64,000 bases of DNA from Stomorhina lunata (taxonomy: Eukaryota; Arthropoda; Insecta; Diptera; Rhiniidae): the NCBI GenBank assembly GCA_933228675.1, contig OW121744.1, positions 21,129,036 through 21,193,035 of the forward strand, read 5' to 3'. The position numbers and the translations under genes were made by a program. The notes beneath the pieces are model-generated. The model was not told the origin of the DNA. It saw only the letters and a program-made list of their open reading frames with translations, and did not search any database. Positions 49,201-58,990 of this stretch are shown here, piece by piece (the stretch's first letter is position 1; each line of letters begins with the position of its first letter).

Positions 49201-52200
49201 TATAAATTTGTTTTCTATAAAAAAATTTTCGTTATAAAAATTTTTGTTTATAAAAATTTTCTGTAGAAAATATTTTCTTATTAAATTTTGCGTTGTATAA
49301 ATTTTTCTATAAAAATATTTTCGTTATTAAAATCTTCCTAGAAAAAATGTTTCGTTTCAAAATTTTTTTATACAAACATTTTTGTTAGAAAAATTTGTAA
49401 AACAAAAAATTTTTATAACTAAAAATTTTCTATAGGAAACTTTTTTATCGAAAAATTTTCTATAGAAAAAAATTTTAACAAAAAATAACATAAAAATTTT
49501 TTTTCCATAGAAAACTTTTTATTATAAAAATATTTCTCTAGAAAATTTTTCGTTATAAAAATTTTTCTTTAGAAAATTTTTCGTTTTTAAAATATTTCTA
49601 TAAAAAATTTTTCGTTTAAATTTTTTTTATAGAAAATTTTTCGTTATCAAATCTTTTCTATAGACAATTTTTTGCTGTAGAAATTTTTCTATAGAAAATT
49701 TTTCGTTATAAAAAATTTTCTGTAGAAAATTTTTCGTTATAAAAATTTTCCATAAAAAAGTTGTCGTTATAAAATTTTTCTATAGAAAATTTTTTCTATA
49801 AAAATTTTTCTATAGAAAGTTTTTCTTTATAAAAATTTTCTATAGAAAATATTTTCTTATAAAATTTTTTCGTTTAAAAATTTTTCTATAAAAATATTTT
49901 CGTTATTAAAATTTTCCTAAAGAAAATGTTTGTTTTAAAAATTTTTTTATACAAAAATTTTTGTAAGAAAATATTTTCTAAATTAATTTCCGTTTCGTTT
50001 TAAAAATTTTTTTATACAAAAATTTTTGTCAGAAAATTTTCTATAGGAACATTTTTATAACGAAAAATTTTTTTATAGGAAAATTTTTTATCGAAAAATT
50101 TTCTATAGAAAAAAAATTTTAACAAAAAATAACAAAAAAATTTTTTTTCATAGAAAATTTTTTATTATAAAAATTTTTCTCTAGAAAATTTTTCGTTATA
50201 AAAATTTTTCTTTAGAAAATTTTTCGTTTTTAAAATTTTTCTATAAAAAATTTTTCTTTTAAAATTTTTTTTTATAGAAAATTTTTCGTTTTCAAAACTT
50301 TTCTATAGACAATTTTTTGTTGTAGAAATTTTTCTATAGAAAACTTTTCGTTTTAAATTTATTTTATAGAAAATTTTTCGATATAAAAATTTTTCTATAG
50401 AAAATTTTTCTATAGAAAATTTTTCTATAGAAAATTTTTCTATAGAAAATTTTTCTATAGAAAATTTTTCTATAGAAAATTTTTCTATAGAAAATTTTTC
50501 TATAGAAAATTCTTCTATATAAATTTTTTTGTTTTAAATATTTTTTTATAGAAAATTTTTCGTTATCAAAATATTTCTATTGAAAATTTTTCTTTATAAA
50601 AAATTTTCTATAGAAAATTTTTCGTTATAAAAAATTTTCTTTATAAAAATTCTCTGTAGAAAATGTTTTTTTTAATTAAATTTTTTCCTTATAAAAATTT
50701 TTCTATAAAAATATTTTCGTTATTAAAATTTTTCTAAAGCAAATGTTTTAAAAATTTTTTTATACAAAATTTTTTGTTAGAAAAATTTTTAAAACAAAAA
50801 ATTTTTATTACGAAAAATTTTCTATGGAAAAAAATTTTAAACAAAAAATAACGAAAAAAAATTTTTCCATAGAATTTCATTATAAAAACGTTTATATAGA
50901 AAATTTTTCATTTTTAAAATTTTTGTATAGAAAATTTTTCGTTTAAAAAATTTTTCTTTAGAAAATTTTTCGTTTTTAAAATATTTCTATAAAAAATTTT
51001 TCGTTTAAATTTTTTTTTATAGAAAATTTTTCGTTATCAAATCTTTTCTATAGACAATTTTTTGCTGTAGAAATTTTTCTATAGAAAATTTTTCGTTATA
51101 AAAAATTTTCTGTAGAAAATTTTTCGTTATAAAAATTTTCCATAAAAAAGTTGTCGTTATAAAATTTTTCTATAGAAAATTTTTTCTATAAAAATTTTTC
51201 TATAGAAAGTTTTTCTTTATAAAAATTTTCTATAGAAAATATTTTCTTATAAAATTTTTTCGTTTAAAAATTTTTCTATAAAAATATTTTCGTTATTAAA
51301 ATTTTCCTAAAGAAAATGTTTGTTTTAAAAATTTTTTTATACAAAAATTTTTGTAAGAAAATATTTTCTAAATTAATTTCCGTTTCGTTTTAAAAATTTT
51401 TTTATACAAAAATTTTTGTCAGAAAATTTTCTATAGGAACATTTTTATAACGAAAAATTTTTTTATAGGAAAATTTTTTATCGAAAAATTTTCTATAGAA
51501 AAAAAATTTTAACAAAAAATAACAAAAAAATTTTTTTTCATAGAAAATTTTTTATTATAAAAATTTTTCTCTAGAAAATTTTTCGTTATAAAAATTTTTC
51601 TTTAGAAAATTTTTCGTTTTTAAAATTTTTCTATAAAAAATTTTTCTTTTAAAATTTTTTTTTACAGAAAATTTTTCGTTTTCAAAACTTTTCTATAGAC
51701 AATTTTTTGTTGTAGAAATTTTTCTATAGAAAACTTTTCGTTTTAAATTTATTTTATAGAAAATTTTTCGATATAAAAATTTTTCTATAGAAAATTTTTC
51801 TATAGAAAATTTTTCTATAGAAAATTTTTCTATAGAAAATTTTTCTATAGAAAATTTTTCTATATAAATTTTTTTGTTTTAAATATTTTTTTATAGAAAA
51901 TTTTTCGTTATCAAAATATTTCTATTGAAAATTGTTCTTTATAAAAAATTTTCTATAGAAAATTTTTCGTTATAAAAAATTTTCTTTATAAAAATTCTCT
52001 GTAGAAAATGTTTTTTTTAATTAAATTTTTTCCTTATAAAAATTTTTCTATAAAAATATTTTCGTTATTAAAATTTTTCTAAAGCAAATGTTTTAAAAAT
52101 TTTTTTATACAAAATTTTTTGTTAGAAAAATTTTTAAAACAAAAAATTTTTATTACGAAAAATTTTCTATGGAAAAAAATTTTAAACAAAAAATAACGAA

Positions 52201-53081
52201 AAAAAATTTTTCCATAGAATTTCATTATAAAAACGTTTATATAGAAAATTTTTCATTTTTAAAATTTTTGTATAGAAAATTTTTCGTTTAAAAAATTTTT
52301 CTATAGAAAGTTTTTCGTTTTAAAAATATTTTTATAGAAAATTTTTCATCTTAAAAATTTTTTTATACAAAATTTTTCGTTTTCACAATTTTTTTATGGA
52401 AAATTTTTCGTTATCAAAATTTTTCTACAGTAAAATTTTCGTTTCTTTATAAAAATTTTTCTATAGAAAATTTTTCGTTATCAAAATTTACATTACAAAT
52501 ATTAAATTTCCAAAGATTATTAACAATTGAAGGGAAATGCGTAACAACAAAAAACATTGCAAACTTCCTGAAAAACTTTATTTTATGAAAACTCACCATC
52601 TTCATAAGTTTGTACAATTTTCGAATTACTCGGTTGTCCTTCCAGGGTTTGAAAGAATGGCGCCAAAAAGAATTCATATTTGGAATATTCCTTTAAATTG
52701 GCCACCACATGAGATTCTATAGATGGATTCAATACAGTCATTATATTGTATTGCTGTGAATTGGCGCTAACATCACGATAACGCACATACAAGCCCTAAA
52801 AGGAAGTAAAAAAAAAACGGAAAAGGAAGTTAATCAAAATTTTAATTATATGAAAATTAAATCACATATAAAGTTGATTAACACTTGTATAAAAATGTTT
52901 CATTTTATTTTTTTTTTTTTGGCATAATTAAATCCTTGTTATTCTCAATTGAAAAATGTTCTCTTATATTTTAAAAATTTTGGCTTACCTCAACATATTT
53001 CTCGGTAACACTGACATGCATGACCCAATCCAAACGCACGGCCGTGGAATTGATGGCAGCAGCATCAATTAATTCAACAAC
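33643..53081 (-). CDS. robo: Roundabout 1 axon-guidance receptor, 3' ten exons (partial)
   Basis: Robo is the Slit receptor that repels axons from the midline and acts in the growth-cone membrane. The ten joined exons total 2,352 nt and keep frame across every GT-AG junction, giving 783 residues and a TGA stop. In this partial protein FN3 domain 2 is about residues 1-97, FN3 domain 3 about 98-192, the membrane span 256-279, CC0 TDYAEVD 351-357, CC1 PYATTMIIG 376-384, CC2 LPPPPEHPPP 443-452, and a CC3-like PLPPPGEGWYQP at 602-613. Having CC2 and CC3 identifies the Robo1 type, as Robo2 and Robo3 of flies lack them. The C-terminal cysteine- and serine-rich block ending LYAEAGEPG is also Robo1-like. 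The Ig domains, FN3 domain 1 and the promoter lie past 64000. Confidence 0.93.
34378..35580. repeat. 30-bp palindromic array in robo intron (array 10)
   Basis: Within the 34232-36299 intron. Diverged units of GAAAATTTTTTTATC plus AAAAATTTTTCTATA, with a short uniform run of AGATTTTTCTATAGAAAAAT plus TGTTTATCA at 34925-35015. It passes directly into the foldback array at 35582. The rest of the intron before it (34232-34377) holds nothing recognisable. Confidence 0.88.
35582..36117. repeat. foldback array: tandem 37-39 bp units in inverted arms
   Basis: The left arm (about 35582-35913) has units ACTTTTATTTTTTCGAGC plus GAAATAAAAGTTATTTTTG. The right arm (about 35949-36117) has the reverse complement (AAAATAACTTTTATTTCTGC then TCGAAAAAATAAAAGTC). 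They meet around a spacer of about 35 bp, and the sequences next to it, GAGCAGAAACAAAAGTT and AACTTTTATTTCTGCTC, are near-perfect partners. This tandem-repeat-in-inverted-arms layout is that of foldback elements. No coding centre is present. Confidence 0.8.
36300..36632 (-). CDS. robo: robo exon: proline-rich cytoplasmic linker
   Basis: The acceptor is TTGTAG before 36632 and the donor is GTGAGT after 36300; 333 nt, entering and leaving in phase 2. It encodes residues 477-587: ALNSSIHSSSSGGFSTWG, VPPQENYYNNPL, GGTQNRYQITPTAQHPPP and RHAVSEYQPTG. These blocks are conserved in Drosophila Robo1 between CC2 and CC3. The linker is rich in Pro, Ser and Gln and likely disordered. The exon sits between the foldback array intron and the 1,177-bp intron with array 11. 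Confidence 0.93.
36735..37745. repeat. palindromic array in robo intron (array 11)
   Basis: In the 36633-37809 intron. The unit is GAAAATTTTTTGTATC plus AAAAATTTTTCTATA (31 bp), recognisable by its TTTTGTATC variant from 36830 to about 37320 and degrading after that. It fills most of the intron and stops about 60 bp before the exon acceptor side. Confidence 0.88.
37810..37936 (-). CDS. robo: robo exon: CC2 motif
   Basis: The acceptor AATCAG precedes 37936 and the donor GTAAGT follows 37810; 127 nt, entering in phase 1 and leaving in phase 2. It encodes residues 435-476, beginning EQINWSEF and then LPPPPEHPPP (CC2, the binding site for Enabled EVH1 in Robo1), followed by GYAPGSPQSSRKSSKSGGSG. 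INWSEFLPPPPEHPPP is identical to the Drosophila Robo1 stretch as I know it. Confidence 0.93.
37937..39430. other. robo intron, non-array part
   Basis: Part of the 37937-43125 intron. It holds a tRNA-derived SINE at about 38571-38720 and otherwise AT-rich sequence. The open frame at 38766-39104 is lysine-rich from A-runs and not supported as a gene. Confidence 0.5.
38571..38720 (+). mobile_element. tRNA-derived SINE (head and short body)
   Basis: GAACCGCCGTGGTATAGCAG begins a tRNA-like head: an A-box type TGGTATAGCAGGTTAG is followed about 30 nt later by a B-box type AAGTTCAGTCC. Intervening CATCCGCCTAGCATACCAGA fits an anticodon-arm remnant. The 3' part runs into AT-rich sequence near 38720. 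It is most likely a fly SINE rather than a functional tRNA, because the acceptor stem does not close. Confidence 0.65.
39440..42965. repeat. 29-bp array with TTTTATATAGAAAA core (array 12)
   Basis: Roughly 115 units, AAAATTTTCGATGAAAAAAT plus TTTATATAG, so CTATAG is replaced by ATATAG. The block at about 39541-39720 recurs at about 39851-40030 with the same odd units (TTTTCGATAAAATAATTTTA plus CACAG; TTTTTGAAACAAAAATTTTA). A uniform stretch is at about 42600-42740. A TA-flanked MITE sits inside at 41548-41668. Confidence 0.92.
41548..41668. mobile_element. 121-bp MITE with 25-bp perfect inverted ends and TA flanks
   Basis: The left end starts GGATTTATCAGGCTTGAGTT and continues CATTT; the right end is its exact reverse complement over 25 bp (41644-41668). 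Both sides are flanked by TA (41546-41547 and 41669-41670), the target duplication of the Tc1/mariner superfamily. The centre has a second small palindrome (TTTTCAAATTATTAATTTGA). The arms are unmutated, suggesting recent insertion into an existing array. Confidence 0.85.
42966..43080. repeat. possible SINE fragment at array edge
   Basis: GCCTGGGTTCGAGCCAGACT contains a B-box-like GGTTCGAGCC, and the CCAGAC that follows also occurs after the B box of the SINE at 38.6 kb. There is no A box. This is weak evidence for a 5'-truncated tRNA-derived element between array 12 and the next exon. Confidence 0.3.
43126..43321 (-). CDS. robo: robo exon: CC1 motif
   Basis: The acceptor CTATAG precedes 43321 and the donor GTATTT follows 43126; 196 nt, phase 0 in and phase 1 out. 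It encodes residues 370-434, starting SPENPTPYATTMIIG. PYATTMIIG is CC1, whose Tyr is a phosphorylation target and interaction site (Abl, P3-type binding in Robo1). It continues DQDSGTHSPNSEG and ends NYHQYPP before the junction codon. The next intron on this side is only 99 bp. Confidence 0.93.
43421..43647 (-). CDS. robo: robo exon: CC0 motif
   Basis: The acceptor TTTTAG precedes 43647 and the donor GTATGT follows 43421; 227 nt, phase 1 in and phase 0 out. It encodes residues 294-369: EITALNING, SLWIDRGWRTTDTDKDSGLS, SQSNYNTSIDGG, then TDYAEVD (CC0) and RNMSTFYNCRK. This membrane-proximal tail is the most conserved cytoplasmic stretch between Robo paralogues and orthologues. Confidence 0.94.
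43648..44264. other. robo intron, non-array part
   Basis: First 600 bp (towards the exon acceptor) of the 43648-47012 intron. AT-rich; nothing recognised. Confidence 0.45.
44265..46862. repeat. 31-bp palindromic array in robo intron (array 13)
   Basis: The uniform zone at 44380-44955 has about 18 copies of AAAAATATTTTTACC plus AAAAATTTTTCTATAG (31 bp). Two variants, ATCG and ACC, form blocks. From about 44960 to 46860 the units are diverged and in mixed orientation, with a second moderately uniform run at 45860-46250 (GAAAAATTTTTGATAAAAAT plus ATTTTTCTATA). Confidence 0.92.
47013..47325 (-). CDS. robo: robo exon: juxtamembrane stalk and transmembrane segment
   Basis: The acceptor TTTTAG precedes 47325 and the donor GTAAGT follows 47013; 313 nt, phase 0 in and phase 1 out. 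It encodes residues 190-293: VSLFMDPAHLVHPPRAHPSG ends FN3 domain 3 and starts the stalk, then a His/Gly/Thr-rich stalk, then a 24-residue hydrophobic span (residues 256-279, starting WFMALVITMLL). KRRHQLTKELGHLS follows as the basic stop-transfer and start of the tail. Reading on through the donor would add ten codons and a stop. Confidence 0.94.
47428..47580 (-). CDS. robo: robo exon: second half of FN3 domain 3
   Basis: 153 nt, phase 0 at both ends; acceptor CAACAG, donor GTAAGT. It encodes residues 139-189: VTAGNTLKVLANMTLNSTTT, VLLNNLTTGATYNVRLNSFT and KAGEGPYSVP, the E-F-G strand half of a fibronectin III fold with the typical tyrosine-corner region (LTTGATYNVRL). Potential N-glycosylation sites are NMT, NST and NLT. 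Confidence 0.93.
47687..47808 (-). CDS. robo: robo exon: first half of FN3 domain 3
   Basis: 122 nt, phase 1 in and phase 0 out; acceptor TTTAAG, donor GTAAGT. It encodes residues 98-138: PSAPPDNIQIGMYNLTAGWV, RWSPPPPQHHNGNLLGYKIE. The PSAPP start, the W in VRWSPP and the NGNLLGYKIE strand are standard FN3 features. It is separated from the next exon by 106 bp. Confidence 0.93.
47809..47954. other. robo intron start, non-array
   Basis: Short AT-rich stretch between the exon at 47687-47808 and array 14. Nothing recognised. Confidence 0.4.
47955..52487. repeat. palindromic array in robo intron (array 14)
   Basis: It fills the 47809-52596 intron. The zone at 48040-48560 has 31-bp units (AAAAATTTTTATAATG plus AAAAATTTTCTATAG). 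The rest uses units with TTTTTCGTTATAAAAATTTT and CTATAGAAAA, partly in 15-bp steps (AAAATTTTTCTATAG repeated at 50395-50515 and 51780-51860). It contains a long tandem duplication at 49562-52302. Confidence 0.92.
49562..52302 (+). repeat. tandem duplication of about 1.39 and 1.35 kb
   Basis: 49562-50950 and 50951-52302 are near-identical in order and sequence. AATTAATTTCCGTTTCGTTT occurs at 49981 and 51371 (offset 1390). TTATAAAAATTCTCTGTAGA occurs at 50641 and 51986 (offset 1345). The 45-bp difference equals three 15-bp AAAATTTTTCTATAG units lost from (or gained in) one copy. A few single-base differences exist, for example TTTATAGAAAAT versus TTTACAGAAAAT near 50270 and 51660. This is a recent unequal-crossover-type event. 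Confidence 0.88.
52597..52795 (-). CDS. robo: robo exon: second half of FN3 domain 2
   Basis: 199 nt, phase 0 in and phase 1 out; acceptor TTTTAG, donor GTGAGT. It encodes residues 32-97: GLYVRYRDVSANSQQYNIMT, NPSIESHVVANLKEYSKYEF, FLAPFFQTLEGQPSNSK, IVQTYED. YVRYRDV (C strand), the LKEYSKYEFFLAPF tyrosine corner and the EGQPSN F-G loop are typical of an FN3 domain. Confidence 0.93.
52989..53081 (-). CDS. robo: robo exon: first half of FN3 domain 2 (most 5' exon in window)
   Basis: 93 nt, phase 0 at both ends; acceptor TTAAAG, donor GTAAGC. It encodes residues 1-31 of the partial protein: VVELIDAAAINSTAVRLDWV and MHVSVTEKYVE. The pattern hydrophobic-x-S-T-x-V-x-L-x-W is the A-B strand of an FN3 domain. 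The 52796-52988 intron beyond it is 193 bp. Upstream exons were not found in the remaining 10.9 kb, so the next intron is longer than that. Confidence 0.88.
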
Positions 53082-53284
53082 CTTTAATGGAAACAATGGA
53101 TATTTTAATTAATTTAAGGTTAACAATAATTATAAAAATGTTAATTTATAATATATTTATCTTCAATAAAATCATTTTAAATAACTGCCAGCTTAAATGT
53201 GGCTTCAAGGCAAACAAAGGGACATAGTAAACCCAGCAAACACTGAAACAGGACTTAGAGAAAGTCATTAAAAAGAGACAATTA

Positions 53285-56085
53285 ACTTTCTAAAGAAAAT
53301 TTTTGAATAGACAAGTTATCGATATAAAATTTGTAAGTGGAAAAATTTTTGATGTATAATTTTTGTATACAAGAATTTTCCATGTAAAATTTGTATAAAG
53401 AAAAATCTTCGAGATAAAATATTTATACAGAAAAATTTTCTATAAAAGATTTTTGTATAGATAATTTTCTATTTTAAATTTCCATAGAAAAATTTTTGAT
53501 ATAAAATTTTCGTATAGAAAAATTTTTGATATTAAATTTTTATATAAAAAATTTTTCGATAGAAAAATTTTTGATATAAAATTTTTTCTATGTAATTTTC
53601 TATGTAAAATTTTTCATAGAAAATTTTTGATATAAAATTTTCATATAGAAAAACCTTCGATACTAAATTTTTACATAAAAAATTTTTCGATAGAAAAATT
53701 TTTGATGTAAAATTTGTCACAGAAAAATTTTTGATATAAAATATTTATATAATAAAATTTTCGATATAAGATTTTTATATAGAAAATTTTTCAATATATA
53801 ATTTTTGTTAAAAAATGTTCATAGAAAATTTTCGATATCAAATTTTAATATAGAAAAATTTTCGATACAAAATTTTTATATATTAGAAAAATTCTCGATA
53901 TAAAATTTTCGGTTCAAAATTTTTATTTAGAAAAATTTTCCATATTAAATTTTTACTAAAAAATTTTCATAGAAAAATATTCAATATAAAATGTTTCTAT
54001 TTTTATATTGATAAATTTCCAGTACAAAATTTTTTATTTAGAAAAATTTTTTATGTCGAAATTTTTACTAAAAAAATTTCGACATACAATTTTTATATAG
54101 AAAAATTTTTGATATAAAATATTTATATAAAAAAATTTTCATAAAAAAATTTTCGATATTAAATTTTTATATAAAAAAATTTTCTATATAAAATTTTTAT
54201 AAAGAAAATTTTCGATATTAAATTTTTATGTAGGGTGTTTTTTATTGTTGACCTGTGTTGGTTTTGTGCTAGGATGTTTGTTTGGCTTAAGGTCTTTCAA
54301 AGGTGATTAAAACATTTTTATATAGAAAAATTTTCGATATAAATTTTTTATAGAGAAAAATTTTCGAAACAAAAAATTTCCAATATAAAATTTCTTATTG
54401 AAAAATTTTCGATATAAAATCTTTGTATAGAAAAATTTTATATAGAAATATTTTCGATATAAAATTTTTATATAAAAAAATTTTCGATATAAAATTTTTA
54501 TATTAAAAAATTTTCGATATAAAATTTTATATAGAAAAACTTTCGATATAAATTTTTATATAGAAAAATTTTCAATATAAAATTTTAATAAGAAAAATTT
54601 TCTAAAAAAATTTTTCATATAAAATTTTTTATATAAAATTTTTATATAGAAATATTTTCGATATAAAATTTTTAGCAAAAAATTTTCAATATAAAATTTT
54701 TATTTAGAAAAGTTTCGATATAAAACTTTTATATAGAAAAACTTTCGATATAAAATTTTTATATAGAAAAATTTTCTATTTAAAATTTTATATAGATAAA
54801 TTTTCAATATCAAATTTTTATTAAGAAAAATTTTCAATATATAATTTTTATATAGAAAAATTTTCAATATTAAATTTTTATATAGAAAAATTTTCGATAT
54901 AGAATTTTTTATGTAGGAAAATTTTCGATATAAAATTTTTATATGGAAAAATTTTCGATATACAATTTTTTATATAGAAAAATTTTCAATATAAAATTTT
55001 TATATAGAAAATTTTTCGATATAAAATTTTTATATAGAAAATTTTTCGATATAAAATTTGTATATAGAAAATTTTTCGATATAAAATTTTTATATAGAAA
55101 ATTTTTCGATACAAAATTTTTATATAGAAAGTTTTCGATAAAAAATTTTAATATAGAAAAATTTTCGATAAAAAATTTTTCATATAAAATTTTTATATAG
55201 GAAAATTTTCGACATAAAATTTTTATATAGAAAAATTTTCGATATAAAATTTTTATATAGAAAAGATTTCAATATAAAATTTTTGTATAGAAAAATTTTC
55301 GATATAAAATTTTTATATAGAAAATTTTCGATATCAAACATTTATATAGAAAAATTTTGGATTTAAAATTTTTAATAATAAAATTTCATACAAAAATTTT
55401 TCATAACAAATTTTTATATAAAAAATTTTCGATATAAAATTTTTATATAGAAACATTATCTACATAAAATAAAAAAACCTTTTATATTGAAAAATTTTGG
55501 ATATAAAATTTTTATATAGAAAAATTTTCGATATAAAATTTTTTATACAAAAAAATTTTTGATATAAACTTTTTTTATAAAAATTTTTTTTTTGAAAATG
55601 TTATATAGAAAAATGTTTAAAAAGTTTTATATTAAAATATATTTTTATAGAAATTTTTGCGATTTAACAAATTTTAAAGAAAAATGTTGATGTAAAATCT
55701 TTATATAGAAAGAAAAAAATGTTTTAATAGAGAAAAATTTTTGATATTTTTTGCGATAAAAAAATTTTCACTAAAATATTTTCATAGAAAAATTTTTGAT
55801 ATTCAATTTTTTACTCGAAAGATATTTGATTGCAAATTTTATATAGTAAAATGTTTGATATACATTTTTTATATAGACAAATTTTCGATAAAAAATTTTT
55901 ATATGAAAATATTTTCGATTAAAAATTTTTATTTAGAAATATTTTCGATACAAAAGTTTTATATTAAAAATTTTCCGACATAAAATCTTTAAATAAAAAA
56001 ATTTTTCGATACAAAATTTTTAAATAAAAAAAAGTTTTAATAGAAAATTTTTAAATAGAAAAATTTTCTATATAAAATTCTACCC
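53285..56085. repeat. 30-bp array with TTTTTATATAGAAAAA core (array 15)
   Basis: Units AAAAATTTTCGATATAAAAT plus TTTTATATAG, about 90 copies, most uniform at 54930-55330. The core is ATATAG as in array 12, but with GATATAAA in place of GATGAAAA. A piece without array units (about 54232-54312, TGTTGACCTGTGTTGG) interrupts it. In the >10.9-kb intron upstream of the first visible exon. Confidence 0.92.
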
Positions 56086-56999
56086 TGTCTTACATTTTCA
56101 TTTTTAAATTTTTAAATGTACACCAGATATTTTTAATGTAAAATTTATATTTTCTTAAACATATACAAAAAATGTGAATTACATTTTTTTGTTCTTTAAA
56201 TTACTCATTTTATTTTTTGCCCGCTTTAGGGCCTATAATCACCCAATTCTTTATAAAGTCATTAATAATACAAATATTGCATGTATGTAAAAAAATATTT
56301 TTTTTCTCCTCTGAACACGACATACATTTTTGTTCATTTTTAAAAATAATATTCATATATTTACATACATACATATATTTTGCACGCATTTATTTGGTTG
56401 TAATCAATATTGATGATATATTTATTTATGTTGCACACACACTGATGTGGCACTTGGAGCTTGCAACTGCATCAGGGTATTAAGACCATAAAAAATATAT
56501 ATAACAAATAATAGTTTTGTAATATACAAATATTGCCACTGAATGGTATTGGTTTGAAGTGGTAAAAGTAAATGTAACGACAGCCAATGTAAATTCATCG
56601 ATTGTAAATAGTTGCATGAAACGTGCCATGAATACAGTGGGTAACATATTTTAAGCTTTGCAGAATGAAAAGTGTTTGTTAGCAAAAATCCTTTGTGAGT
56701 TTTGTATCATATTTCTTGAAAAATTTGGAAAAATTCTTTAAGTTTGTTAACCACTGTACTTATTTTTTAAAAGGATTGGCAAACCAATAAAGAGAACACC
56801 AATATGCCATCATTATTGTGTAAATATCAATGGTTATGCAAAAGAACGATCATGAATAAGTTTACACTATTAAAGTAAACGTAAAAATATTGAGCCATTT
56901 CAATTATTTACGAATAGCAGAGAACAGCGGCCAATATAGTTTTTGATCATTGAGAATGAAATACATAGTAAATTCTTTAGATAACTTTGGTGTTACTTT
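56086..56999. other. robo intron, non-array sequence
   Basis: AT-rich; no exon, RNA or repeat recognised. Overlapping open frames at 56217-56483 and 56422-56685 show no domain. Confidence 0.4.
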
Positions 57000-58990
57000 A
57001 ATAATTTTATCAAAAATTTTTGTATAAAAAATTGTTTTTATCTAAAATTTTTGTATAGAAATTTTTTTTATCTAAAATTTTTGTGTAGAAATTTTTTTTT
57101 ATCAAAAAGTTTTGTATAGAAAATTTTTCTATAGAAAAATATTTCTATCGAAAATTTTTCTATAGAAAAATATTTCTATCGAAAATTTTTCTATAGAAAA
57201 ATATTTCTATCGAAAATTTTTCTATAGAAAAATATTTCTATCGAAAATTTTTCTATAGAAAAATATTTCTATCGAAAATTTTTCTATAGAAAAATATTTC
57301 TATCGAAAATTTTTCTATAGAAAAATATTTCTATCGAAAATTTTTCTATAGAAAAATATTTCTATCGAAAATTTTTCTATAGAAAAATATTTCTATCGAA
57401 AATTTTTCTATAGAAAAATATTTCTATCGAAAATTTTTCTATAGAAAAATATTTCTATCGAAAATTTTTCTATAGAAAAATATTTCTATCGAAAATTTTT
57501 CTATAGAAAAATATTTCTATCGAAAATTTTTCTATAGAAAAATATTTCTATCGAAAATTTTTCTATAGAAAAATATTTCTATCGAAAAATTTTCTATAGA
57601 AAAATATTTCTATCGAAAAATTTTCTATAGAAAAATATTTCTATCGAAAATTTTTCTATAGAAAAATATTTCTATCGAAAATTTTTCTATAGAAAAATAT
57701 TTCTATCGAAAATTTTTCTATAGAAAAATATTACTATCGAAAATTTTTCTATAGAAAAATATTTCTATCGAAAATTTTTCAATAGAAAAATATTTCTATC
57801 GAAAATTTTTCTATAGAAAAATATTTCTATCGAAAATTTTTCTATAGAAAAATATTTCTATCGAAAATTTTTCTATAGAAAAATATTTCTATCGAAAATT
57901 TTTCTATAGAAAAATATTTCTATCGAAAATTTTTCTATAGAAAAATATTTCTATAGAAAATTTTTCTATAGAAAAATATTTCTATCGAAAATTTTTCTAT
58001 AGAAAAATATTTCTATCGAAAATTTTTCTATAGAGAAACATTTCTATCGAAAATTTTTCTATAGAAAAATATTTCTATCGAAAATTTTTCTATAGAAAAA
58101 TATTTCTATCGAAAATATTTCTATCGAAAATTTTTCTATAGAAAAATATTTCTATCGAAAATTTTTCTATAGAAAAATATTTCTATCGAAAATTTTTCTA
58201 TAGAAAAATATTTCTATCGAAAATTTTTCTATAGAAAAATATTTCTATCGAAAATTTTTCTATAGAAAAATATTTCTATCGAAAATTTTTCTATAGAAAA
58301 ATATTTCTATCGAAAATTTTTCTATAGAAAAATATTTCTATCGAAAATTTTTCTATAGAAAAATATTTCTATCGAAAATTTTTTTATAGAAAAATATTTC
58401 TATCGAAAATTTTTCTATAGAAAAATATTTCTATCGAAAATTTTTCTATAGAAAAATATTTCTATCGAAAATTTTTCTATAGAAAAATATTTCTATCGAA
58501 AATTTTTCTATAGAAAAATATTTCTATCGAAAATTTTTCTATAGAAAAATATTTCTATCGAAAATTTTTCTATAGAAAAATATTTCTATAGAAAATTTTT
58601 CTATAGAAAAATATTTCTATCGAAAATTTTTCTATAGAAAAATATTTCTATCGAAAATTTTTCTATAGAAAAATATTTCTATCGAAAATTTTTCTATAGA
58701 AAAATATTTCTATCGAAAATTTTTCTATAGAAAAATATTTCTATCGAAAATTTTTCTATAGAAAAATATTTCTTTCGAAAATTTTTCTATAGAAAAATAT
58801 TTCTATCGAAAATTTTTCTATAGAAAAATATTTCTATCGAAAATTTTTCTATAGAAAAATATTTCTATCGAAAATTTTTCTATAGAAAAATATTTCTATT
58901 TTTTGTATAGAAAAATATTTCTATCGAAAATTTTTGTATAGAAAAATATTTCTATCGAAAGTTTTTCTATAAAAAAATATTTTGATACAG
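57000..58990. repeat. highly uniform 31-bp array (array 16)
   Basis: After a few diverged units (57000-57120), about 60 nearly identical copies of AAAAATATTTCTATCG plus AAAATTTTTCTATAG. Differences are few and scattered (CTATCG to CTATAG at about 57950 and 58590; ATATTACTATCG near 57730; a 14-16 bp internal deletion near 58120 and a break near 58900). It is the most homogeneous array in the window and so probably the most recently amplified. Confidence 0.95.

Noticed and set aside
56217..56685. Overlapping frames of 87-88 codons as an upstream robo exon
   Set aside because: No Ig or FN3 signature, and no suitable splice sites with matching phase were seen.
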